Shown here: in pieces, positions 1 to 10,009 of the stretch | Layout: every line of letters starts with the position of its first letter | Position numbering within the stretch: the first letter of the stretch is position 1 | Assembly: GCA_965153455.1 (NCBI GenBank) | Contig: OZ234502.1 | Span: 8,339,495-8,403,494, forward strand | Source: Sphagnum compactum | Lineage: Eukaryota > Bryophyta > Sphagnopsida > Sphagnales | Length of the DNA: 64,000 nucleotides | Direction: 5' to 3' | Made by a program: the position numbers and the translations under genes | The notes under the pieces: model-generated | What the model was told of the DNA's origin: nothing | The model's input: the letters and a program-made list of their open reading frames with translations, nothing else | Databases searched by the model: none

Positions 1-322
1 TACCTTAATGAAAATTAGGTTAGATAATGGCCATTGATCAATCCCTTCTTGCCACCACCTTCCACCCTAGTAGGTGCACACAATGGTCATCATGTAGTAT
101 GTATCTACAACATGGAAATAAAATGAACATGTTAACATCTATAAAGACCATGGATATGAAATGTTCCCTGTAAAGCTTTCAATAAAAGATACATAACACT
201 TGCAAATATGGTGAGCATGTAAGTTATGCATAAAATAATATTGAAGATTGCTGATTAAAGTAGTTTATTAAATGGTGTCCATGTTGCACTAAAAGACTTT
301 TACACTTTCATTTGTACTGCAG
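1..322 (+). other. 3' part of last intron of ankyrin gene copy 1
   Basis: This is homologous to the intron at 30663-30984 and ends in a pyrimidine-rich tract and CAG acceptor at 320-322. The upstream exons of this gene copy, if present, lie left of the window. Confidence 0.85.
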
Positions 323-1246
323 GAGTGCAAGGAAGTTTACAAAGAAAATGAACTTTTATCAATGGCTGCTTTTTCAGGAAATGTTGAAATTTTACAACTT
401 CTCTTGCAAAAGGAGGATGTTGATAAATTGAATGTTTTTTGTCATTCATTTCAAGCTCCACCCCTACATCTTGCGGTAAGAGAAATGCTACGTCGGCGTC
501 ATGTAACTCCCCGAGCTTTTGATGATTGGGTTCATTGTAATGACTTCATAAGTATAAACTTATTGGAGAAAAAGTTGCGTGGAAAAGATAGTGGAATTGC
601 CAATACAGATAAATCTACATATGGTGTTCAGAAAATAAATGCATATCAATACAATGCAAGAAAAGCATGTGCCAACTTATTATTGCAAGCCGGTGCAGAC
701 ATATTGACAATAGACAAGCTCCAGTGCATGGCAGATCCTGGACCATACGCACCTGATGAAGCAAGAGTATGGTGGTACGAATTGGTTGCAAAAGAAACTC
801 TCAACATCAAAAATGACTTAAATGCCGCTGGGACTGGAACTGCCGTAGTAGCAACTCTTGTCGCAACGGCATCCTTTGTGGGTCCATTGCAACCACCCCT
901 TAATTATGTAGCAATGTTGTCTGGAACAGCCACTGTAGATGCTGGGGTACAAGTAACAGAGTTACTAATCAAAGTATTTCTAGTGAGCAATAGTTTGTCA
1001 TTTTATCTTGCCATCACATCTATCATGTTAGCCATTATGCCATCTCTTCCTATTCCAAAAGAGGGTCTTGTGTTTGGGCCATGTGATGACCTAAAACGAA
1101 GTCGAAGGACCATATCCATAGCCATAGGGATGCTTTTAGCATCCATTATTAGTGTGCTTATTTCTTTTGCAGCTTCTTCACTTGTAGTGATACCTTTGCA
1201 GCATCGAGGGCTAATGGCTTATAGTACATCAATAGGTGTTGTATAG
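323..1246 (+). CDS. Ankyrin/PGG membrane protein, terminal exon copy 1, C-terminally truncated
   Basis: Terminal exon of an ACD6/ITN1-like ankyrin membrane protein. It opens in phase 0 after the acceptor and encodes 307 residues. Ankyrin-type helices are visible (SGNVEILQLLLQ, PPLHLAV, CANLLLQAGADI), followed by the PGG-like membrane region beginning near NDLNAAGTGTAVVATLVAT, with three predicted membrane helices. Compared with the intact copy at 30985-32010 it is identical up to base 1235. There a short insertion containing a second copy of TGTTGTATAGGGATTTTTT shifts the frame and stops translation at 1244-1246, removing the fourth hydrophobic helix and the basic tail. It may be a damaged allele-like copy or a shortened isoform. 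The 5' exons are not in the window. Confidence 0.8.
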   Translation, partial: ECKEVYKENELLSMAAFSGNVEILQLLLQKEDVDKLNVFCHSFQAPPLHLAVREMLRRRHVTPRAFDDWVHCNDFISINLLEKKLRGKDSGIANTDKSTYGVQKINAYQYNARKACANLLLQAGADILTIDKLQCMADPGPYAPDEARVWWYELVAKETLNIKNDLNAAGTGTAVVATLVATASFVGPLQPPLNYVAMLSGTATVDAGVQVTELLIKVFLVSNSLSFYLAITSIMLAIMPSLPIPKEGLVFGPCDDLKRSRRTISIAIGMLLASIISVLISFAASSLVVIPLQHRGLMAYSTSIGVV

Positions 1247-1432
1247 GGATTTTTTGTATATGATTTTTTAATATGTTGTATAGGGATTTTTTTCTTTTTT
1301 CTACGGTTTTTGAGATTGATATTCCCTCGAAATACTTTCATTAAAATGTTGTACCAAAGGATTGGTAAACTTTAAACGTATCAGGATTTATCAACAAATT
1401 AGCTTTGAGCTCTAATTGATCTCAAGCACTTC

Positions 1433-2368
1433 ATGTGTGGTAGGCTGCAACATCCATACTATGGTGAAAGAGAATTGAAGACAATATATGTTTGGTGGGT
1501 ACTACTAGAGAATGGAACAAGAGAAGTATGCAAGGCCCTTCAACAACCGATGGTATCGAATGGAATTGTGAGCTCTGACTTTGGTATGGACTAGTTCATT
1601 AATGGTGAATCCATGACCTATGTAGATGGTAAGTACTTTTAATTATGTCAAGTAATTGGCATATCCTCTTTTAGTTTAAGCTCTTTTGATTGTCCCTTGT
1701 GCTTTCTTTAACATTAAAAGAATAGGTGATTTCAATAGTTTCATTACCCATCAAATGTGTACTTTACATATCTTTGTTCTAAATCATTACTTTTTGGTCC
1801 AAGTAGGAAAGCCTAATGTGTTGCCAAGATGTTATTGCAACTTTGTCATTATGAGGAGTGAAATTAAATATAAAATTGTGGATTTTTTGAAAGATTTCAA
1901 ATGATGGTAGCAAGTAAGTTGCCCAAGTATTCTTTGGAAGATTTCAAATGAGGGTATCAAGCAAGTTGCCCAAGTGTGCAATGGTTATGAATAGAGTTTG
2001 ATTAAATTCACTATTTGTTGTCTAGTTCACAGATTCTATACACGTCTTTTTCAACATTACCAATTGTCATGGAATCTTCTTGTGTAGTGGTCTTTTTAAC
2101 CTATTTGTACGAAAGCTTAACCTTGTGAATTCATTGTGATAAAGATTGAAAAGAAACATATTAGTGTTTTCATTTACCAACGTGGCATTGTTTTTTTTAG
2201 GCTAATCCTTTAGTCATGTGTTTTGGGTATTTGAGTGAAGGTACCTTTGAGCTTCCAAGGCAAAACATTGGAACATGGAAATCTGCAATTATGAAGGAAA
2301 ATTTTAATATTCCAAGAAGGAAGTATAATGGTGTGTCCAACAAACATGGGGAATATACAATGTTCTAG
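1433..2368 (+). pseudogene. Unrecognised two-block coding remnant, copy 1
   Basis: About 190 bases (ATG at 1433) read as a plausible protein segment containing HPYYGERELKTIYVWW, interrupted by one in-frame TAG at 1592-1594, and end at a good splice donor (GTAAGT at 1629). After about 570 bases comes a second open block (roughly 2199-2368) with the segment GYLSEGTFELPRQNIGTWKS, ending in a stop. Both blocks recur in units 2 and 3 with mostly conservative differences. I do not recognise the family. Splice phases fit only if the second block starts at the AG before 2213. Likely an old gene fragment, or 3' transcript sequence of the ankyrin gene. Confidence 0.45.
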
Positions 2369-4773
2369 TGTTGGACAATTTTATTCTTCTTTACTAATAC
2401 GTTGTAGCAACTGGTTTAGTCTATAGCCAAATGGTGGGATGTAATGGTCTTACGTACATGGACATATATGCGGGTATGAAAGGTCTTATCTAATTTTGAG
2501 ATTTTTAATATGGTCCCCATAGCTCATGCATTGAAATTTGATGATTTTCATGGTTGGGCTAGTGGCCATCTATGGGCATGCTGCCTATTATGCTTGATGG
2601 AGACCTCTGAATGTAAAGACCTCAAGTTCCTGGGAAGAAATTGATGCAACCCTTTATATATCTTGTGATAACAAACCTCGATTGCACTTTCAATGTTCTT
2701 TTCTTTAAAGTCTATATGATGTCAAAACAACTATGCATAAGAAATTTCTTTTATCTAAACAAACTCTATTTGTTGTTATACACTTGTTTTTTGTAATTGT
2801 ACATTTGAAATCCAATGTGTGGCAGTTAAGCAATCTTTACATATAAATCAAATTGTCAAAGAAAGGTGGGAAGGATACCTAATTTGTATTCTTTGCATAT
2901 GAAGAAGTTTCATTTTCAATAGTCCCAATCCTTTTGATGAGGGCCTAACTTAGATTAACTATCACTATCACTTGTTTGAAAAGTGGTCCAAACAAAGAAG
3001 CCCAAGTTTTTGTATCTCCAATAGCTTTGTTTTTCAAAGAGTTTGACACAAAAGTAAGATGGAAGATGATGTATTATCTTGAAAAACCTTAGGTGAAGAA
3101 GGGAGTGAACAATTTGCTTTCCTAGGCAGCTATTAGGGAGGAAGAAAAGTTCCAACCTATTTAGTAAACAATGCATAATCTCTTGGCAGGCATTTTAATC
3201 TTTTATTTTTATGAGCACATGCAATTTCTTGCCTAATCAAACCCTAAACCTTTTGTCCAAATACTCACCAAACGTTTTGTTACCATGTAAATCATTTGGG
3301 TTGGCATCAAGCATGTAGTTCTTACTTTTGAAACATCTTTCAACCAGCGATGCAATCTTTTCTTTTCATTTAAAAAAAATTGAGTTTAGACACATAGTTG
3401 ATATGATTGGTTACATTTTATTGGTGGTGTGATGGTAGAACTAAAAAAAGCTCAGTTTTGACCTATGCATAGTAGATAGAACCAGACCTAATTTACAATC
3501 AAACTTGCCTAAAAAAATTTAAAAGCTGAACCCAAAACAGGGGTGTTTTGAAATTGAAGAATTAGGTCCAAAACCGGACTAGAGGTTTTGTCAAAACGTT
3601 TTTAAAATCCCTGAATTGGAACCAAAGATTCTTTCTAATTAAAAAAAAATGTTGGAACTGTGACTGAAGGTTGTCTTGAAAAGTGAGAACTAGTCAACAC
3701 TGGTTCACACAATGTGTAGGACAATGTACATTCGTGTAGGAGAAAGCCCCATATTTGGGGCATTCTGAAATGAGGGTCTATTCCATGGCCTTAGGAGTGG
3801 TAGGCAGGTTTTCACTTTTATGAAGAACCTTTAGTTCGAGTTCTTTAAAAAAAACTCACATTCATCCTGCTCTGGATCCACATTTGACTGGAACTAGGAA
3901 CCCAACTTTGGGTTCAGTTCTTCAAAAAATATGGATTCCATTTATGAAAATCAAACCCAGTTTCAGTCGTCTTCTTTGAAACCCATACCAAAATCAGGGG
4001 TTTACCAGTTGTTAGCAATGGTTCTAGCCAATTATGTAGGGGAAAAAATATAATCCAAATCCAATTACGGTCCTAAAAATTAAAAAACTTGGTTCTGAGT
4101 CCAATTACAATCATGGAATTTGGACCAGTTTGTTGGAACCAGAATTACAACTTCTAGTTCCAAACCGTCAAATGTGGGTGACCGACCAACACTGGCGCTT
4201 ACCTGGCATAAAAAATCTGCATGAGGCTTCATGATGAAGAAGTCCCAAAATTTTCTTAATTTTGTTTGGAAGTCACTAGAGGAGGGTTCCTTCTCCTCAA
4301 GCATTGCCACTAGCCTACTGTTATTGAAATTGTATTGTGAAATCTGAAGCGAAGTGAGCCAACAGGTACCATCCCATTATGGATTAGGTAACTGACAAGA
4401 GGGAGCCGGTTCCCAGGAGTAACCAGTTTTCAAGAGGCAAAATAAGTTCCCTGATGGGACAAAGTAACAGTCAGGATTGGATGCTATGTGAGGAGGTCGC
4501 TTTGCTTGCATGTGCAAAAGAGGAGAGGAATTATGAGTTGTAATTCCGTGGTGGGCAGCCACTGATGTGCTGACACGTCCATTTATCTCTCTTGAAAAGA
4601 GGTTACCCCTAGGATAAAGCCTGACCTCTTGGGCTTTTCCTCAATATGGGGCCCCATGAAGAGGAGGTGTGAGTGGGCCTGAATCTGTCCGTTAAAGCTT
4701 GGGGCCAAGGGCTGTACAAGGTGTTAATTATTGCCCCCAAATAAAAACTTTAATCTTTTTCTTGTGATTTCAG
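2369..4773. other. Non-coding stretch, unit 1
   Basis: No gene is supported. Short reverse-strand ORFs recur in all units but look random. The part from about 3430 to 4210 is rich in GGAACC/GGTTCC-like words and contains CAACACTGG twice (near 3693 and 4188). It may be a decayed relative of the hAT element at 5101, but no clear ends or target duplication were found. Confidence 0.4.
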
Positions 4774-4884
4774 GCAGGTATCTGGAGGGTACCCACCGGG
4801 TTTATGGAAAGAAAACAATGTGGAGCATTTTGGAAAATGGAATATCTGCACTTGTCTGAAATGCCCTGCTGCCTTCTATGCTGT
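4774..4884 (+). other. Possible orphan exon, copy 1 (with nonsense change)
   Basis: A 111-nt block sits between an AG after a T-rich tract and a strong donor (GTAAGT at 4885). It encodes 36 full codons including RYLEGTHRVYGKKTMW. In this copy a CGA codon seen in units 2 and 3 is TGA (4858-4860). The family is unknown, and a non-coding transcript or chance is possible. Confidence 0.3.
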
Positions 4885-5100
4885 GTAAGTCTACTTTCAA
4901 ATACATTAGGAAAAAGTTTCAGAGGGCTTTATGTTGATGTCCTGTGGACAAAAAATGCCTTTCCATTGTATTCTTGTCCCGTAGTTACCACTTTGGTTTA
5001 TACTCACCATCCGAATGTATGTACTATGTACCTACCTTTTTAGCCAGCAAGCGCCCTACCTCCTGATCTATGCTACTTACCCACTTAGATAGGTAGTTAC

Positions 5101-5916
5101 CAGTGTTGGGTGGTTCTCACCTGTCAGCTAAAACCGACACCAGTTTTCAAGTCTGGTTCTCAATGGAGAACCAGCCAGTGAGAATTGAAGATGAGAATCG
5201 CCATGAGAACCGGATTGAAGGTTCTCACCCGAGGTGAGCGTCACCTAGGTTTTCTCACCTGCCATAAAATCTGATCGGTTCTCACATTTTGGAAAGGGTC
5301 CGGTTCTCATGGTGAAAAATAAAAAGTAAATATTACGGTTATCCGGAAAGTCATGCCCTGTTGGGCCTGAGTTGCACCCCCCATTTGATGCTTCATCCCC
5401 TCTTGGCTATTGTCCCCGAAGTCAGGAATGTTTATTAAACAAGGGTATGAAATACTGACACTCAGCAGTAAATGCACCAGGGTCGAGACCATTTATAGCT
5501 GCAGTACACATACCAGCAAGAGTGATTGGTTGAAAACGTTCGGGTGAAGAAAGGACAGAGCAAACTCAGTTTAGCACCAAATTTGCTGCTAAATTGAGTT
5601 TCATACCACAAAAAAAATGTTGATTGTAAGAAAAGAAACACAAAAAACAAAAAACAAATCTAAGATAAATATATAACAAAAAATCATCATTTGTGAAAAT
5701 CGGCCTTTGAGAATCGTCCTTGAAAACCAGCAGTTCAAAATTTTGTGAGAATCATTAACTCTGAAATTCGCCTAATCCAGATTTTTTTTTAATTTTGAAA
5801 ATCAGGGCGATTCTCAGAATGGGAATTTTTTATAAAGAATTGAAGCGATTCTTAATATCTGTCCCAAAAACTGGAACCGATGGTTCTCACAAAAAACTGA
5901 GAACCGCCCAACACTT
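5101..5916. mobile_element. Non-autonomous hAT element, copy 1 (816 bp)
   Basis: The ends are CAGTGTTGGGTGGTTCTCA and the imperfect inverse of it, TGAGAACCGCCCAACACTT. The 8-bp flank GTAGTTAC (5093-5100) is repeated as GGAGTTAC (5917-5924), and units 2 and 3 show a perfect repeat. Many internal GGTTCTCA/TGAGAACC words near both ends resemble the subterminal transposase sites typical of hAT elements. No transposase ORF is inside. Insertion predates the segmental duplication. Confidence 0.85.
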
Positions 5917-6274
5917 GGAGTTACGAAAATAATGGTCTTGAGGAGACTCCATGTATTGAGTGTTTCAACTTGTTGGACCCATGTGCATTCAGAAAATTGT
6001 AAGGGACGCACAAGAATGACTCCACTCTAGCCTTTTCTTTAAGGATATTGTAATTTTGAGCGGGTGGCTCTTAGACATATAATTGGAGTGCATATCTAGC
6101 AATATTGCAAATGTTGTACTATGGAACTTTTGGCTCCACAAAATTTCAATAAATAGAAATGTGACTATGTGCAATAAAAAAATTTCATTACAAGTTGACG
6201 AAATATGGAAATTTACACCAACAAAAACTGGTGAAATGTACATCACATAATCTAAAATATGGCGATAGAACCTA

Positions 6275-6327
6275 TATATTACATAGCTCTATGATGATGC
6301 ACATTGCACTATCATCTATGTAATATA
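6275..6327. repeat. Small fold-back, copy 1
   Basis: TATATTACATAG at 6275 and its exact inverse CTATGTAATATA at 6316 enclose a 29-nt segment that can pair partly with itself. The same structure is present at about 36898-36951 and 62004-62057. Possibly the end of a small element, function unknown. Confidence 0.55.
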
Positions 6328-6399
6328 AAACTATTTGTGTGTAAAACTCTCTCAAACTTGAATAAAGTTTTTTTTCATTGTTGGGTGATTGTTCACAAC

Positions 6400-7090
6400 A
6401 AGAGTTAGAATTAGAACTTAGGACACACTATGCACATTGCAAACAAACACAAATTACAATGAACATTTGACATTGGATGATTAGACACAAAAGCTCAAAC
6501 ACAATGGAGTTTTGCCTTACAATGTACATATGACACACAACTTCAAACTCAAAATTGGACAATATATGATAAAACATAATATTAGACAGTGGACATATAT
6601 TAGACATTCACATCAAATACAGGGCAATCAAAACAAATAGATAAAGACTTTCAAACTTGTTTCTTAAACTTCAATCAGACATCAAGACTCAAATTAAAAT
6701 TCAAAATTTCAAACCAAGATGCAAACAAACTTAAAAATATGATGCTTTAACTAGACTTAAACATATAGAGTCTAGACCTTCAAACAAGGGCAGATAGATT
6801 TAGACACAAACTTATAAAGAAACTGATGAGGATTCAAGTCTCAAATAGACATAGACTCTCTAACCTTAACATAATAAAAAGACACAAAATTAGACATGTT
6901 TATTGCTCAAACAAACACAAACTCAGATTTTAGACACAAATTCATAAACTATCTAATTCAAACAAAATTTAAAATACACAAAATCAAACATAATCATTAT
7001 TCAGAAATAGATTCAAAGTCATACATATTACAAACAAGTTAACAAGGCTTCAAATTATTTCCATAACTTAATACAAACTTCACCTAGGTT
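6400..7090. repeat. A/C-rich degenerate repeat zone, copy 1
   Basis: Strongly A/C-biased sequence made of loose variants of ACAAACT, TCAAACTTAGAC and AGACACAAA, with few G outside the AGAC words. No unit length is constant. It recurs at 7830-8480, 37020-37720, 38450-38770, 62100-62810 and 63560-63950. It borders and interrupts the hAT transposase remnant. Confidence 0.6.
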
Positions 7091-7107
7091 TTTACTCCTT
7101 CCAATCA

Positions 7108-10009
7108 TCAAAACATGCATCGTATGGGAAGGTGTTCAAAGTGAAAAAAAGGTTGGGAATACATCCCAACAATTGTGTGCAAGTGTTCATTGAGGCCATT
7201 CCTCAATTTTGACTTCATGAAAAATAATGTGAAAAATGTGCATTCATCTTCCACTGACCCCAACACTTGCATTGATGCTATATTTGCCAACTTGAAACAT
7301 TCCAGAAATGAATGCCTCAAGATGCGAAAAGCCTCCAAAGTCATGTCAAAGGACTAACATGAAAATGGAGCCTCCATGGCTACAGTAGCATTGGACTTCA
7401 TGGTAATTTGAACATGTTAACTTGCATCTCAAGACCACTTGTGGATTAAATGGATGGACAAATCCTAGCCACTTCTAAGGATGTACTTGAGTTTGAAAGT
7501 TTGACAAGTTCCAAATGTTGCTCCGTGTGGTAATGTGATTTGATCTACTCCAAATGACGACTGAAATTATCTTCCACATCAGTTTGAAACCAATACTGGG
7601 GATAACAAATTCCCCTAGTGTCCATGATATGAGACATTGGAAACCTTGAACCTAATTTTAAAATTAATGATCCCGCTACAGTTGCAAATAAAACCACTCA
7701 AAGGATAAATGATTACAAGGTCACAAACTGCAGCCAAGCATCTACATTCTAGTGGTAGAACTTCAAAGCAATAGAAAAAATGTAATAAATTACACAAAGA
7801 CTCAAACATACCCTTCATTTTTACTACTTAGAAAGTTCAGATAGACTTTTAAACTTATAAATAAACCAAACATATTCAAACTCAGATAGACAAAGACAAA
7901 CTTAGACTTAAACAAAAACAAACTCAACTTAAGATAAAAACAGACATATATAAAGACAAACTCAAAGAGACAAAGATAGATTCAATCTTTAGACTAAGAT
8001 ATATTCAAAGAGACAAAGACAAATTCAAACAAAGAAGGATAGACTTAAACAAAGACTTACAAACTATTTTTTTTCTATAAAATCCAAATTCAAGTAGATT
8101 TAAGTTTAAAGCCTTAGACTAACTCATATTCATTAAAACTAATTTAGATTGATTCAATTAACTTAGATTAAAAATTCAAACTAATTCAAACATGCAACAA
8201 CTAAAACCCTAACCCTAAACCATGACTAAAACAAAGATTTTAACTCAGACATACTCAACTTACAAAAACTTAAAGGGCCTTAGGTAGATTGACAAATTTA
8301 AACAAACTTAAATAAACACAAAATCATAGACCAAAAGAAATTCAAACAAAGAAGGATTGACATAAAATAGAGACAAAAACAAAACTCAGATGTATTTAGA
8401 ATGTACTCATTATTGAAGTAGACACATACTCAAACAAATTTAAATGAAAACAAATTCAAAATAGGTTGAAACAAGAAACCTAAACACGATGCCTCTTCAA
8501 CATCCACAAGACCATTGAAGATCTCTTCAGACACTTGTATCTTTTGCCCATGGGCATCTAAACTTGTAGCCCCAAAAGTAAAACCCAAAAAATCAAATCA
8601 TAAGTATTCAACACCCAAGGTGTTCGGGCCTAAGGAACTTGCTTTTCAACTTTAGATGCATTGTGTTGTGAATGTAATCAATCAAATCATGGAACTCCTT
8701 GAAAACATCAGATGTATCCTTCATGGTAGGATTTGAATAATGAGTACACAACTATCCTTGGCAAATCTTGATTGTTGCAACATAATCACAAACAAAATCA
8801 TCCCTTTTATGTGCAATTTGATCAATGCATGGACAACCTCCAACATGGGCATCAAACAAAAAAGGGGAATGAGTAATTCACATCACAAAAAAGCTCGACA
8901 TTCACTCGAGCAACCATTAGAAATGGACTGTCTTCAACCATCTTTGTAACTAATGGCATGTACATTGAAAAATCCCATTTTGCTAAACTTGGCATGCTAA
9001 TCTAGTGTGTTTTTACATTTCGCAAGATCTTGTTCCCCTTTGCCTTCACCAAATCTACAAGCTTCAAGAACTCAAGGTGCCTTTTTAGGCTATGAAAAAA
9101 ATATGTAGACTGAAGCAAATATTTTATGCACTTCACAAAAAGGATATGAAATAGAATTTACACCCCTAATTTAGTGCGATGTGCCATGCAATGAATGTCT
9201 TCCACGTGGGGAACATATTTATCTTGTAGTTAACGTGTAACACCATTTCTCACCCTTTAAAACACATTTACACCATCAATGTTAAATGACAATAATTTTG
9301 CAACAACATCTATATTAGAAACACCTACATGTTTTTTTAGAGCATCCATAATAACTTTAGTCACATTATCAAAGCCTCCTCCTTTAGTGACTTGCTTTAA
9401 AAAAATTAGTGTATAGGTAAATGACACCAATCTTGAACAATGTAGCAATGAATTGAAATCCACGATTGGTTGTCAATTGTGATGACTTCATCACAAGAAA
9501 CAGTAAGATACCTTGAACTTGCAACAATCTTTCAAATTTTGGTAGAAAACTACTTGTGTAAGCATTCAACCATTATCCAACCAGAAGAATCACTCCAATG
9601 ATGTTTAGGGTTTATAGGAATATTGAGAATAGAAAACAATGGTTTCATGGCTTCAAACTCCAACGTAGGACAACCCTGCTATACAAATGCAAAATGGTGG
9701 CAAATTGTTGTATTTTTCATCCTCTTTCCCCTTTAAACCTCCCTAAATCACTTGTTCAACAATGGAAATACAACTTTGTTGGGAATAAATTACCTCATTC
9801 TTAGCATGGGTGCTTTTCTTGTTCACATAAAATTCCTTTTCCTTTTTACCCAAATGTGGCATATTTCGAACTACATTTGTTTTTTCCGCATGCTTTTGAA
9901 ACGTGTCTAATTTAGGACCCAAAATAACCTCCTTTCCCTTCATTGCCGAACACATAATGCACTTCACATAGTTGATCTCTCCAAAATCACTTTTGAACAT
10001 TTTTGCCAA
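7108..10009 (-). pseudogene. hAT-family (ZNF862-like) transposase remnant, copy 1
   Basis: Read on the reverse strand from 10009, the pieces follow the order of a hAT-type transposase. First comes an N-terminal BED-like zinc-finger segment (INYVKCIMCSAMKGKEV, 9743-10009). Next is a middle segment with DNVTKVIMDALKKH and LLSFNIDGVNVF (9257-9463). About 9180-9250 carries DKYVPHVEDIHCMAHR, equivalent to the CxAHxLNL region of hAT proteins. Then follow segments around 8640-8980. At 7108-7344 is a C-terminal dimerisation-like block with LGSVEDECTF and FMKSKLRN. Several in-frame stops, frameshifts and an A/C-rich insertion (about 7830-8480) break it. It was in place before the segmental duplication. 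Confidence 0.7.

Noticed and set aside
3430-4210. Second hAT element with CAACACTGG end
   Set aside because: One end-like word and repeated GGAACC words, but no matching left end or 8-bp duplication could be defined.
8203-8220. AACCCTAACCCTAAAC telomere-like words
   Set aside because: Only two units within an A/C-rich zone; also in unit 3 as duplicated sequence. Not a telomere array.
6400-8480. A/C-rich stretch as a satellite or CRISPR-like array
   Set aside because: No constant unit or spacer; words are degenerate, and the genome is eukaryotic.
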